A stretch of DNA of 64,000 nucleotides, taken from Vulcanimicrobiota bacterium. Lineage in GTDB: Bacteria; Vulcanimicrobiota; Vulcanimicrobiia; Vulcanimicrobiales; Vulcanimicrobiaceae. Below, in pieces: positions 32,664-41,670 of the stretch (its first letter is position 1; each line of letters starts with the position of its first letter). Below the pieces are notes generated by a model that saw only the letters and a list, made by a program, of their open reading frames with translations, made no database searches and was not told the DNA's origin. The stretch is taken from NCBI GenBank assembly GCA_003161435.1, contig PMOS01000044.1, forward strand, positions 36,824 to 100,823, written 5' to 3'. Made by a program: the position numbers and the translations under genes.

Positions 32664-34199
32664 ATGAGTCTGAGGCGAAGTCTCTTGCGCTTGCCAGTGC
32701 TGGCCGTATGCTGCATCGGGGCGTTGCTGTGCCAACAGGCTGCGCCGTCGCTCGCACAGACGATCAACTTAACCGCGGCGAACGTGCAGCCGCAGCGAAA
32801 CGGAGGCGCGCGGATCACGCTGACCTTCTCGTCGGGCGTGCCGAAGTACCAAATCTACGGGAACGGCACGAACCAGCTCACGGTCTTGCTGTTCGCGACG
32901 ACCCCTGCGACGAACGCGCCGACGGTGATCCCCGCCGTTGGGCCGATCGCGACCGGTCAGGTGACGACGGTCGGCACCACGACGACGATCGCGCTGTACA
33001 CGCGCGATCCGGCGAACCTGCGGGCGACGACGGGGGCCGGCCAGACGCTGATCGTCGACCTCACGTCCACGCAAACGTCCGCGCGACAGCCGTCGCCGCC
33101 GCCGGGCGCGAGCGCGCCGACGATCATGGGGAATCAGGGCGTCGTCACTAAGGTCGTGCAGCTCAAATACGCGGACATCAGCGAGATCGTCGGGATCCTG
33201 TCGGGTACCGCGATCTCGCCGACCACGACCCTGCAGCCGCAGGCAAATGCCGGGAACTTCGGCAGCCCGTCCACGCTGGGGACGGGAGGCGGCGGCGGCG
33301 GCGTCGGCGGCTTCGGGCCCCAGTCGTCGCCGTCGGTCGCCTACGCGTCCGTGTCCGGTGAAAACGGGACGACAGAAAGCGTCGGTCAGCGCATCAACGA
33401 GCACATCGCGATCGACCGCCGCTTGAACGCGCTCATCTTCACCGGCACGCCGGCGGAGATCGCGAGCTACCAGGCGATCATCGACGCCATCGACATTCCG
33501 CTGCGCAGCGTCATGCTGCAGACGGAGATCGTCGAACTCACCGATACTGCCGCGAAGAACGTAGGCATCGACTTCACCAACGGCTCGGGCAGCGGCCAGA
33601 TCGCCTCGGCGACGTTCGTCACACCCAACATCTCCCAGAACGGCGTGTCGAACGGAACCAATCAGGTTTCGCTCCAGGCGGCCATCTATGCGCAGGTGCA
33701 AAAGGGCAACGGGCGCATCATCGCCACCCCGCGCATCCTCGCGCTCGACGGAAAACCCGCCTCGATCCTGACCGGCGACGCGCTGCCGATCATCACGTCG
33801 ATCGCGGTTTCCGGCGTGAACGCGGTGCAGCAGCAGGTCGAGTACGTCAACGTCGGCGTCAACTTGCAGATCCTCGCGCGCAGCACCGCCGACGGTCACG
33901 TCACCGCGCAGGTGTTCTCGGCGGTTTCGAGCGTCACCGGCTACACGAGCTCGTACCCCAACATCGCCCAGCGTCAGGCGTCGACGACGGTGACCGTGAA
34001 GGACGGTCAGCCGTTCGTTCTGGGTGGGCTGCTGGAAAAGAACGAACTGAACAACCTCTACAAGATTCCGATCCTGGGCGATCTTCCGCTGCTGGGCGGC
34101 CTGTTTCGCGTGCGCCACGATTCATCGACGACCGACAACCTCTACATCGTCGTGACGCCGCAGATCATCCCGCCCGACGGACCATCTCTTCCGAAATGA
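32664..34199 (+). CDS. Secretin (type II/IV secretion outer-membrane channel, PilQ/GspD-like)
   Basis: A 511-residue protein; ATG 32664 with GGAGG about 9 nt upstream. Signal peptide 1 to about 32. An AMIN-like N-terminal part (about 30-140), one secretin N-domain ('VVTKVVQLKYADISEIVGIL', interrupted by a Gly-rich loop), and the C-terminal secretin domain with 'MLQTEIVELTDTAAKNVGID', 'TVKDGQPFVLGGLLEKN' and 'PILGDLPLLGGLFR'. It forms the outer-membrane ring for pili or secretion. No other secretion genes are nearby except the small exported partner overlapping its stop. Confidence 0.93.
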   Translation: MSLRRSLLRLPVLAVCCIGALLCQQAAPSLAQTINLTAANVQPQRNGGARITLTFSSGVPKYQIYGNGTNQLTVLLFATTPATNAPTVIPAVGPIATGQVTTVGTTTTIALYTRDPANLRATTGAGQTLIVDLTSTQTSARQPSPPPGASAPTIMGNQGVVTKVVQLKYADISEIVGILSGTAISPTTTLQPQANAGNFGSPSTLGTGGGGGGVGGFGPQSSPSVAYASVSGENGTTESVGQRINEHIAIDRRLNALIFTGTPAEIASYQAIIDAIDIPLRSVMLQTEIVELTDTAAKNVGIDFTNGSGSGQIASATFVTPNISQNGVSNGTNQVSLQAAIYAQVQKGNGRIIATPRILALDGKPASILTGDALPIITSIAVSGVNAVQQQVEYVNVGVNLQILARSTADGHVTAQVFSAVSSVTGYTSSYPNIAQRQASTTVTVKDGQPFVLGGLLEKNELNNLYKIPILGDLPLLGGLFRVRHDSSTTDNLYIVVTPQIIPPDGPSLPK

Positions 34200-34675
34200 A
34201 AGCGCTTCTGACCGCTCTTCTGCTGACGGCGGCGTTCATGACGCCGGCGCTGGCCGACGGAATACCGCCCGGCGGGCAGGACCCGACGCGCGCGGTCGCG
34301 CTGCCGCAGCGGCCCGGCGCGCCGGTCGTCATCGACGCCGCCTACGTCGACATCGTCAGCGGAGCGAACGGCGAGCACGACGACATCGACGTCTCTTGCG
34401 TGCGCTATCGTAACATGGCCTCGGAACCGCTGGTCGAGGTTCATTTCAAGCGGACGTTCTTCGACGGATCGCGCGCGGTCATGGGCACCGATTCGGTCGA
34501 AGCGCACACGAAGCGCATGCCGAATCCCAAAGCCTTACCCGGAGTCGGGCTGCTCAAGGATGCGTACTGGGCCTGCTCGCATACGCCGAACCCTTACGGC
34601 CCGACGATGCAAACAGTCAGCATCGAGCCTGTCTACGTAAAGTTCACCTCGGGCAAGACGTGGCAGTTACCGTGA
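34196..34675 (+). CDS. Small exported protein translationally coupled to the secretin
   Basis: A 159-residue protein; its ATG overlaps the secretin TGA (ATGA). Signal peptide 1 to about 20 ('LLTALLLTAAFMTPALA'). The mature part has two cysteines ('VSCVRY', 'YWACSHT') that could form a disulfide. Not recognised. The coupling suggests a periplasmic or outer-membrane partner of the secretin. Confidence 0.65.
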   Translation: MKALLTALLLTAAFMTPALADGIPPGGQDPTRAVALPQRPGAPVVIDAAYVDIVSGANGEHDDIDVSCVRYRNMASEPLVEVHFKRTFFDGSRAVMGTDSVEAHTKRMPNPKALPGVGLLKDAYWACSHTPNPYGPTMQTVSIEPVYVKFTSGKTWQLP

Positions 34676-35707
34676 TCCGGCGAAGGTGACGGTCTTCGTC
34701 TGAGGCGGCGGCACGAGCCGTCCGATCTTGTCGGCGCTGTAGATCGTGAACCACAATGCGCCGTCGGGGCCGGGAACGATCGCGCCGGGCTTGTCGAAGC
34801 TCGTCGCCAGCGGATACTGCGCGATCGTTCCGTTCGTGTCGATCCGGCTGACGCTGCTCGGAGTGATCGTGCTGAACCACAACGCGCCGTCCGGACTCGC
34901 CGTGATCGAGGTCGGATAACCGCTCGGCACCGCGTACTCCGTGATCTGCCCAGTGGTCGTCATGCGGCCGATCATCTTGGCGTTGGGTTCGGTGAACCAC
35001 AGCGCGTGGTCGGGTCCGGTCGCGATGCCGAACAGCGCGCGTCCCTTCGGCGGATGCACCGGAAATTCGGTGACCGCGCCCGAGCTCGTGATGCGGCCGA
35101 TCCTGCCGATGCGTTCGGTGAACCACAGAGCGCCGTCGGGGCCGACGGTAATGTTTTGTGGGAACGCCTGCGCGGTGTGGACCGGATAGTGCGAGAGCTT
35201 GCCGGATGTCGTGATCCGGCCGATCAGCTGCCCGGTGGGCGCGGTAAACCACAGCGCGCCGTCGGGAGCGGCGGCAATGCCGGCCGGATGAGTGTCCTCG
35301 CCGGCCGAGTACTCCGTGATCTTGCCGGCCGTCGTGATCCGGCCGATCTCGTGAAAATTGTTGATGGTGAACCACAGGGCGCCGTCCTTGCCCAGCGTGA
35401 TGCTTCCCGGCCGCGCATCGATCGCGCGCGCGTGAATGCGCCATTCCGTGACCTTGCCGGCGGTCGAGATCCGGCCGATGCTACCGCCGTTGAGCTCGGT
35501 GAACCACAGCGCACCGTCGGGCCCCTTGGTGATGTCGCCCGGCCAGCGGTCTTCATCGTCGTCGTGTTTCTGCGCGTTGAGCGGAAACAACGTGATACCG
35601 TTCGACGCGGCGGACGGAGCCGTCGCGGAGGGCTCGCCGTGCGAGCAGCTCGCGGTCGCCAACACCAATGCTGCCGCGATGACGCCGACGGCTCGTTCCA
35701 CGTTCAT
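34667..35707 (-). CDS. Vgb-like beta-propeller lipoprotein
   Basis: A 346-residue protein from ATG 35707 (AGAGG about 7 nt upstream; the frame is open to 35755). Signal peptide with lipobox 'LVLATASC'. Seven blades of about 40 residues with 'GPDGALWFTE', 'RIGRITTSG' signatures. Paralogue of the genes at 7044 and 14561 but without the stalk. Its 3' end overlaps the exported-protein gene on the other strand by 9 nt. Confidence 0.8.
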   Translation of the reverse strand: MNVERAVGVIAAALVLATASCSHGEPSATAPSAASNGITLFPLNAQKHDDDEDRWPGDITKGPDGALWFTELNGGSIGRISTAGKVTEWRIHARAIDARPGSITLGKDGALWFTINNFHEIGRITTAGKITEYSAGEDTHPAGIAAAPDGALWFTAPTGQLIGRITTSGKLSHYPVHTAQAFPQNITVGPDGALWFTERIGRIGRITSSGAVTEFPVHPPKGRALFGIATGPDHALWFTEPNAKMIGRMTTTGQITEYAVPSGYPTSITASPDGALWFSTITPSSVSRIDTNGTIAQYPLATSFDKPGAIVPGPDGALWFTIYSADKIGRLVPPPQTKTVTFAGSR

Positions 35708-35762
35708 ACCAGGCCTCTTCTCAAGCAAAGGAACAGCGGGTCCTCTCGAAGCCACGCAAAGA

Positions 35763-35788
35763 AGAAGCCCGGCCCGACGAATCGGGCC
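35763..35788 (-). terminator. Intrinsic terminator of the NHL-propeller gene
   Basis: On the minus strand GGCCCGA-TTCG-TCGGGCC (35771-35788) is followed by GGGCTTCTTCTTT. A perfect 7-bp stem with a stable UUCG loop and a T-rich tail, 31 nt after the stop at 35819. Confidence 0.75.
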
Positions 35789-35818
35789 GAACTCCGTTCT
35801 TTCGCTGGCGCCGAGGCG

Positions 35819-37129
35819 CTATCGCATCGGGACGAACTTCTGGACGCGCTTGCCGGTGTCGACTTCGCCTTCGTAGTAGTTACCGTTGGAGTCGATGTCG
35901 GCGACGTGCACCCAGTGGAAGAACCCGGCGTTACGGCCACCGTGTCCGAATTGGCCGACTAACGGACAATATTTCGAGCTTGTCGTCTTCCCCGAGCTTG
36001 GGTCGGGCTTGGGCAGGATCTCCCGCACGACCTGATTCGTACCGTCGGTCATGAGGATCACGCGGTCCGTGCCCTTCGGCCAGAACTTGAGATCCCAGAC
36101 CGAACCTGGGTTTAGCGTGGACTGCGCAAAGTAGCACTGACCCACGTAGGCACCGGTCGGCTTGAAGACCTGCAGCCGGTCGTTGACCCGGTCGCACACC
36201 CAGATGAACCCGGTGACGGGGTCCTTGGTGATGCAGTGGACCGGGTTGTTGAAGTACGACGACGCGTTGCCCGGCGTGTACGTGGTCGCGGGATACGTCG
36301 CTTGCAGCGGCGGAATCACGCCGTAGCCCGTCGTTGTCGCGCCCGCCGTAGCGGTGACGCCGAACGCGCCCCAGGCCCGCTTGAACTTGCCGGTCGTCGC
36401 GTTGAAGACGACGACGCGGTGGTTGCCGTAGCCGTCGGCGACGTACAGCTCGTTGGCCGGCGTGTCGACGTAGAATTGCGCGCCCTTGCAGATGTCGAGC
36501 TGATCGAGGTCCGAGCACGTCGCGTTGGCATGCCCGATCTGCATGACGAACTGGCCCTGGCGGGTGAACTTGAGGATCTGCGTATCGCCAGTACCGTTGC
36601 CGGTGATCCAGACGAATCCGGAGTTGTCGGCAAAGATCCCGTGCTCGACCTTTACGTACTGATAGTTGGTCGGCTCGGGATCGTTCGGGTTTCTACCGGG
36701 CACCGTCGTGCCGGGCGCACTGTTGGTGATGCCCTCGATCGGGCCCCACGCGTTGACCAAGTCGCCGCTTGCGTTGAACTCGAGCACCGGCGGAGCGGCG
36801 ATACAGCAGCCCGCGACCTGCGGGCTTTGTGCCGCCCACAGCTCATCGGCCGTGTCGGACTCCGGCCGCTGGTAGACCCAGATGTTGTTCCACTTGTCGA
36901 CGGACAGACCGCCGACTTGCCCGATGATCCAGTTGTTGGGCAATTCGTGCGGCCATTGCGGGTCGACGCCAAACCGCGGCGACCCCAACGAACCTGGCGC
37001 TAAGTACGCACCCCCACCGTCCCAGGAACGAGCGCTCGTACGCGACGTGCTCGCGACGAAGAAGATCGCTGCCACCAGCACTCCACACAGCGCCAAACTC
37101 GTGAAAAGTCTCGCTCGGAATGTACTCAA
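35819..37129 (-). CDS. Exported NHL-type beta-propeller protein
   Basis: A 436-residue protein; start TTG 37129 with GGAG 5 nt upstream. An N-terminal hydrophobic signal/anchor (about 9-27, 'LALCGVLVAAIFFVAST'). Blades show 'DKWNNIWVYQRP', 'NSGFVWITGNGTGDTQILKF', 'NELYVADGYGNHRVVVFNA' and 'FIWVCDRVNDRLQVFK', the NHL repeat pattern. Many uncultured bacteria have such 'hypothetical' propellers with an N-terminal anchor; substrate unknown. Confidence 0.78.
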   Translation of the reverse strand: MSTFRARLFTSLALCGVLVAAIFFVASTSRTSARSWDGGGAYLAPGSLGSPRFGVDPQWPHELPNNWIIGQVGGLSVDKWNNIWVYQRPESDTADELWAAQSPQVAGCCIAAPPVLEFNASGDLVNAWGPIEGITNSAPGTTVPGRNPNDPEPTNYQYVKVEHGIFADNSGFVWITGNGTGDTQILKFTRQGQFVMQIGHANATCSDLDQLDICKGAQFYVDTPANELYVADGYGNHRVVVFNATTGKFKRAWGAFGVTATAGATTTGYGVIPPLQATYPATTYTPGNASSYFNNPVHCITKDPVTGFIWVCDRVNDRLQVFKPTGAYVGQCYFAQSTLNPGSVWDLKFWPKGTDRVILMTDGTNQVVREILPKPDPSSGKTTSSKYCPLVGQFGHGGRNAGFFHWVHVADIDSNGNYYEGEVDTGKRVQKFVPMR

Positions 37130-37507
37130 CGTGGCTCCTCCTAAACGACACGGAAGCCGCCCCGGAGGGGCAGCAAGTCTCGTTCAGAGACGCTACCTTC
37201 CCGTGGAAGAAAAACCCTTGCTCGTTTTGGCCATCAGTCGAACCTGGCATTCTGCTGAGAATCTGCTGGCATCGAGTAACGCCGTCGAGTGCTCAACTGT
37301 CACCCTGAGCCGCCGAAGGGCAACGTAGCGCCGCGATCGCGACCCAGTCGGGTCGCCCTGAGCCGCGGTGAAGGGTTGACCCGCGCCGCGTCCGGGCAGA
37401 CGCCCGAGGGTTCGTCCACTGCTCGCTGGTCCGACGAGCTCGACCTAAGCCCCGAGGTCAGGGTCATCTCACTTACGATGCGCTCATGCGCAAGAACGCG
37501 CGTTTCC
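37130..37507. other. Gene-free spacer with dispersed repeats at the left edge of the island
   Basis: No convincing gene. 37300-37375 holds two diverged repeat copies (GTCACCCTGAGCCGCCGAAGGG; GTCGCCCTGAGC…GAAGGGTTGACC). A CCCCGGAGGGG hairpin lies near 37165. Base composition falls sharply just to the right, so this is the probable left junction of the acquired segment; no flanking att-type duplication was found by eye. Confidence 0.5.
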
Positions 37508-38158
37508 TTAGGCCCACACTCCTAAGCGCAGAGCCTTCTTCTTTACGCGCCACAACGCGTTGTTGACAGCCTTAGGCGTGACCTTCAATCGCGCTACAAT
37601 ATCAGAGTAGGTGTGTCCCGTCGTATACAAGAGCAGAATATTTCGTTCAAGAGAAGAGCACGCAGCGGAAAGCGACTCTATCGCTGCCACAATTCCGGAC
37701 TGAGTCACATCGATTCCCAAATCTGGTGCCGAAAGGTATTCAGATAGACTTTTCTCGGAATCTTGGTGTAGTTGTGCGTCAATAGATATTGAATGATTCA
37801 ACGGACGGTGCTTGCGCCGAGTCGCCTGCTTAATGAAGGTCGCCAATTGACGACGCACACACAGGATCATGAAGCCAACGAAATCTCCCTTTTCTGGGTC
37901 AAAATCGCGAACCGCCTTAAAAAACCCAATCGTGGCTTCTTGTAACAAATCGTCGCGGTCCGCGCCCGGCGCGAAATACCCGCTGGTTAATCCATATATA
38001 CGTCGCCGGTAGTGTCGGAATATCGTGGAAAATGCGTCGCTGTCTCCCGATCGCGCTTGAGCGATGACCGACAGCATTTCGTCAGCCGAAGCTACGTCGT
38101 CTACCACTTCGTTAGTACGCAATTGATACTTTGATATGTCTAACGTTACGTTCGTCAT
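37508..38158 (-). CDS. RNA polymerase sigma factor, SigH-like sigma-70 family
   Basis: A 216-residue protein. Region 2 is clear: 'GADRDDLLQEATIGFFKAVRDFDPEKG', close to SigH of Firmicutes, and region 4 near the end: 'LERNILLLYTTGHTYSDIVARLKVTPKAVNNALWRVKKKAL'-type (written in part). No anti-sigma gene is adjacent. Its lower GC content fits the island. It may be independent cargo or could drive the defence operon, but no matching promoter was identified. Confidence 0.85.
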   Translation of the reverse strand: MTNVTLDISKYQLRTNEVVDDVASADEMLSVIAQARSGDSDAFSTIFRHYRRRIYGLTSGYFAPGADRDDLLQEATIGFFKAVRDFDPEKGDFVGFMILCVRRQLATFIKQATRRKHRPLNHSISIDAQLHQDSEKSLSEYLSAPDLGIDVTQSGIVAAIESLSAACSSLERNILLLYTTGHTYSDIVARLKVTPKAVNNALWRVKKKALRLGVWA

Positions 38159-38324
38159 TTTCTACAAGATACATCCGCATCGTCGCTAGCTCAGAAGGGC
38201 GCCCGCGAGTCTCGAGGACACGAGCGGGCACCCGATCGTCCAAGTTACGCCTAATCGGCAAACCGCTTGAAGCACTATTCGCGTCGGGACCGTCCCCATC
38301 CGCCGTCACCCATAACGCATACAT
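38112..38324 (-). CDS. Possible small protein upstream of the sigma gene
   Basis: Seventy residues from ATG 38324 with GAGGAG about 8 nt upstream; its 3' end overlaps the sigma gene start by 47 nt in another frame. Composition is charged ('NLDDRVPARVLETRGRPSEL') without a recognised domain. The good ribosome site is the main support; it might be an uORF of the sigma factor. Confidence 0.35.
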   Translation of the reverse strand: MYALWVTADGDGPDANSASSGLPIRRNLDDRVPARVLETRGRPSELATMRMYLVENDERNVRHIKVSIAY

Positions 38325-38391
38325 CAAGGGCTCTCCTCTTCATCCGAATCCCACACAACCGCTTACGGACTGAGGCAGGAGCCACGCAGTA

Positions 38392-41157
38392 CTACTCGAC
38401 CTCGATGTAGCCGATCAGCGTCGCCGAGTAGCTTCCGTCCCCGTTAGCGGCACCTTTGTGCTTCAGTTCGCGTTGAAGCGTGGGCTCAACCGCATCTTGA
38501 AATAGCGTCTTTCGCTGAGCTGCGTCGATGGTCGGACCCACAGGGTGTGCCGAAAAATAGTGACTAGGTTGGCGCTCAGCACCTGGCACTCGCGTACCGT
38601 CACGTTGAACGGCGATGCTTTGAATGGCGACACGGCGTTCGCCATTGCCAGCTGAACTCTCAACAAGCCAAAGCGAAAGTAAAATTGGCGGATCCCCATC
38701 ACCTTGAACGGCAATACCAATATCCTCAGGCGGCAGGTCGCGCCATCGCGCGAGTTCGTTCTGCATCAGCGGATAATCCAGTCCCATCAACTCCATATCA
38801 TCCCGACTCATGGCGGTATCCCGGTTCGTCGTGAAGCGCGCCAGCGGTTTACCTTCGAGGCTTTGAAGGTCATAGATATCATTGTCGAGTTTTACAACGC
38901 GCTGCTGTCGCTCGGCCAACGCCGCGGACAAGAAGTTGATCAGGCGATCCATACTCGATGAAATGTCCGAAAACGGCTTGTAATCGTCGAGGCTGAAGCC
39001 TTCGAGATCTTGGAAGAGATCGAATACGACTTCTCGAGCCTCCCGCGCGTTGGATAATGCAGCCTCAAGTTCAATCGCGGTTCTCTTCAATTCAGGATCT
39101 GAGAGAGCTTCTTGATATAGACGATCGTAATTCAGTCGCTCAGACAGTTGCCCAAGTATTTGTGATCGGAGGTCCTCGGCGACGTTTCCCAGTTCATCGA
39201 CCTTGCCAAGGGTTCTGGCGATCTCATTCAGCTTGTCATCCAACAATAAGAATATCCGGCCTTCGATCGTGTCCGAAAGCACGAGGTTATAGACTTGAGC
39301 GGTATGCGCTTGCCCATAGCGGTGAATGCGCCCAATGCGCTGCTCTATGTCCATTGGGTTCCAAGGGAGATCGAAATTAAATAGGATACGGGCGAATTGA
39401 AGGTTTATGCCTTCGCGGCCCGCTGCTGTACAGACCAGCACCCGAGGGCCGTCGCTTTGGCGAAAACGCCTTTCCGCGGCCACCTTTGCACCGTGATCCC
39501 CACCACGAAGGACAACGACTCCTTGGCCCGGATATTCGCGTTCTATTTCCCGTGCCAGGAGATCTACCGTACCGAGATAGGTGGCGAAAATGACGATTCT
39601 CTCGGCGGGATTTTGACGCCAAAGAGTTCCGAGTCCGTCCAGTAACTTCTGAGCCTTGGTCTCTCGGCTTTGCGGAAAAGCCGTCAGTAGGTCTTGAATC
39701 CGAAGCCGCTCTTCTGGGAGATGAAGGTCGATCGCCGAAGAGGCGACGTCTTCTGCATTCGCGGCAACATATTCGCCACCATAGGGATCGGATGCAAGTT
39801 CTAAGGCCTCTTCGTCGATCTTCTTGACCAGCCGGAACTTGAGATCGGCCAATATGCGATCGACCTCGCTGCGGCCGAGTGTGTCACGATTGAAATCCCA
39901 TTCGGAATGGATCAACTCTCGCGCCTCATCATAGAGGCGCTCGCGGCCCTCAATATCGAGGGCTCGATCGCGCAGAAGACCCTCGTGGAGTGTCAGCATC
40001 AGCATGCGCCGCATCAAGGTCCGTCGGACTGCTGCGAAGCTTGACGCTGCGATCTTTTGAAAAATGGCCATGAGGAAGCCAAGTGCACGGCCCTGACTGC
40101 CCTTTCTGCGAGCCAGGTCGAATCCGTCCTCCAGGTAGCCGCGCAACTTTTCGTAAAAGCTTCGCTCATCATCGCTCATCATAAACGATTCGGTATGTAC
40201 CCACCGACGCGCAAACAGCGGGTCACCGTCGGCGCGGCATGCGTCGGCCTTCGTCCGCCGGAACATTACGGTGTTTAGTCGATGCCGGCTTTCGAGCATA
40301 TCGTCCGGGCTTGTAAATAGCGTTGGGTTAAGTAGCTGCACCAGCATCCAGAACTGAAAATGGTTACCCTGGTGCGGGGTTGCTGAGAGCAGGAGCAGGT
40401 CCCGCGTATGGCCCTTTAGGGCTTCAGCCAGCTTGTAGTTTTCGGTCTTGCGCACTTTACCGCCAGTGCGAGCGGCCGTTAAGTGATGTGCCTCGTCGAA
40501 CACCACCAAATCCCATTGTGGCGCGTCGAGCAAACGTTTAATTCGTGCAGGTCGTTTTAACGTGTCGATGCTTGCAATCAGTCGATCGTGTTTGGCAAAT
40601 GCATTCGTCCTGCGGTCGGTGATGTCACCCTCAGAGCCGAAGACCTCGAAATCGAGATTGAAAACCTCGTTTAGCTCGCGGTGCCAGTTGTTGACAAGAC
40701 CCGCGGGCACAACCATCAGCGCACGGCTGAGTTCACGGCGGCTCGCGAGCTCGCGCAAGATCAGAGCCGTTTCGATCGTCTTTCCTAAGCCTACTTCGTC
40801 TGCGATCAAAAAGCGACGCGGGGAGGCGGTTGCAATCCGATGCGTCAGAACAACTTGATGCGGGAGAAGATCGATACGCGCTGCCGTGAGCGCAGAAGCA
40901 CTTTCCATCACCGGCAAGGCATGGGCCTCGTAAGCTAACCAAGCCCTATGTGAGCGATCTTCTCCTCCCTCTACCGAGCCGAGGACCCGCTCAGTTCGTG
41001 AGAGGTGTCGACGGACGCTTGCAAGTGGTACCCGGCGCTCCCCATTGCCGAAAAATGCGCGCAGGTAGCCGTCGTGCGGCGCATCGAGGACGACGCCCGC
41101 GCCGAACTCGGAATGCGTGATACGTTCCCCAGGCTCGAACTGTTGCTCTTCGATCAT
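38392..41157 (-). CDS. SNF2-family helicase of the defence operon (BrxHII/DrmD-like)
   Basis: A 921-residue helicase. It begins with a small barrel-like module ('ERITHSEFGAGVVLDAP', 10-26) seen in phage-defence helicases. Walker A 'ADEVGLGKT' (119-127), DEAH box (221-224), and motif VI 'QRIGRIHRYGQ' in the second RecA-like domain, then a helical C-terminal region. SNF2 proteins of this type occur as BrxHII in BREX type 3 and DrmD in DISARM. It is the last gene of the minus-strand operon, 9 nt after the 166-residue gene, and probably translocates along DNA to remodel or clear phage DNA. Confidence 0.88.
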   Translation of the reverse strand: MIEEQQFEPGERITHSEFGAGVVLDAPHDGYLRAFFGNGERRVPLASVRRHLSRTERVLGSVEGGEDRSHRAWLAYEAHALPVMESASALTAARIDLLPHQVVLTHRIATASPRRFLIADEVGLGKTIETALILRELASRRELSRALMVVPAGLVNNWHRELNEVFNLDFEVFGSEGDITDRRTNAFAKHDRLIASIDTLKRPARIKRLLDAPQWDLVVFDEAHHLTAARTGGKVRKTENYKLAEALKGHTRDLLLLSATPHQGNHFQFWMLVQLLNPTLFTSPDDMLESRHRLNTVMFRRTKADACRADGDPLFARRWVHTESFMMSDDERSFYEKLRGYLEDGFDLARRKGSQGRALGFLMAIFQKIAASSFAAVRRTLMRRMLMLTLHEGLLRDRALDIEGRERLYDEARELIHSEWDFNRDTLGRSEVDRILADLKFRLVKKIDEEALELASDPYGGEYVAANAEDVASSAIDLHLPEERLRIQDLLTAFPQSRETKAQKLLDGLGTLWRQNPAERIVIFATYLGTVDLLAREIEREYPGQGVVVLRGGDHGAKVAAERRFRQSDGPRVLVCTAAGREGINLQFARILFNFDLPWNPMDIEQRIGRIHRYGQAHTAQVYNLVLSDTIEGRIFLLLDDKLNEIARTLGKVDELGNVAEDLRSQILGQLSERLNYDRLYQEALSDPELKRTAIELEAALSNAREAREVVFDLFQDLEGFSLDDYKPFSDISSSMDRLINFLSAALAERQQRVVKLDNDIYDLQSLEGKPLARFTTNRDTAMSRDDMELMGLDYPLMQNELARWRDLPPEDIGIAVQGDGDPPILLSLWLVESSAGNGERRVAIQSIAVQRDGTRVPGAERQPSHYFSAHPVGPTIDAAQRKTLFQDAVEPTLQRELKHKGAANGDGSYSATLIGYIEVE

Positions 41158-41166
41158 TCGGTCATC

Positions 41167-41667
41167 TCAGGTGATTCGCAGATGGAATAGACCTGCCGGC
41201 CTCGCGCCTTCCGTGAGTACAATTTGCTGCGGATATTCACGCGCCTCGCCCCACAGCAGCCTGCCGAAATCGATCTCGCGATCGCCGTGCGGCGCGCCAC
41301 ATCGCCAGGCCACCGCGTCGCTGGCCGTTTCAATCCGAATGCGCCGTTGGCCGTTCGGCAGCCAAAATATCAGCGCCACATCGCCCTGGTAATTGTCCTG
41401 GAACGCCAGGATGACGTGCTTGAGTTCATCCGACAGCCACGTGTCTGCTTCATTGGGCGATACTAGGTCGAGGTACGCGTCGAGGCCCGCGACAACCATG
41501 GTACGCCCATTATTGCTGGGAGGATCGTCAGGCCAATGCCGTTCGCAGCGGAGCAATTGGCGTAGGCTGAGCACCTCACCCGGCATAGCGATTTTGTAGA
41601 GCGCTTCATGATCCCAAATCCAGCTAATTCCGCGGCGCTGCCAAACCGTGTCGAGGAGCTGTTTCAT
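41167..41667 (-). CDS. Unrecognised 166-residue protein within the defence operon
   Basis: Lies 3 nt after the methylase and 9 nt before the helicase, so it is certainly cotranscribed. N-terminus 'LLDTVWQRRGISWIWDHEALYK' is rich in Trp; the middle is acidic ('DAYLDLVSPNEADTWLSDEL'), and the end beta-rich ('DVALIFWLPNGQRRIRIET'). No membrane segment and no nuclease motif. It might be an adaptor between methylase and helicase or a fast-evolving counterpart of a small Brx protein; nothing specific can be shown. Confidence 0.8.
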   Translation of the reverse strand: MKQLLDTVWQRRGISWIWDHEALYKIAMPGEVLSLRQLLRCERHWPDDPPSNNGRTMVVAGLDAYLDLVSPNEADTWLSDELKHVILAFQDNYQGDVALIFWLPNGQRRIRIETASDAVAWRCGAPHGDREIDFGRLLWGEAREYPQQIVLTEGARPAGLFHLRIT

Positions 41668-41670
41668 TGC

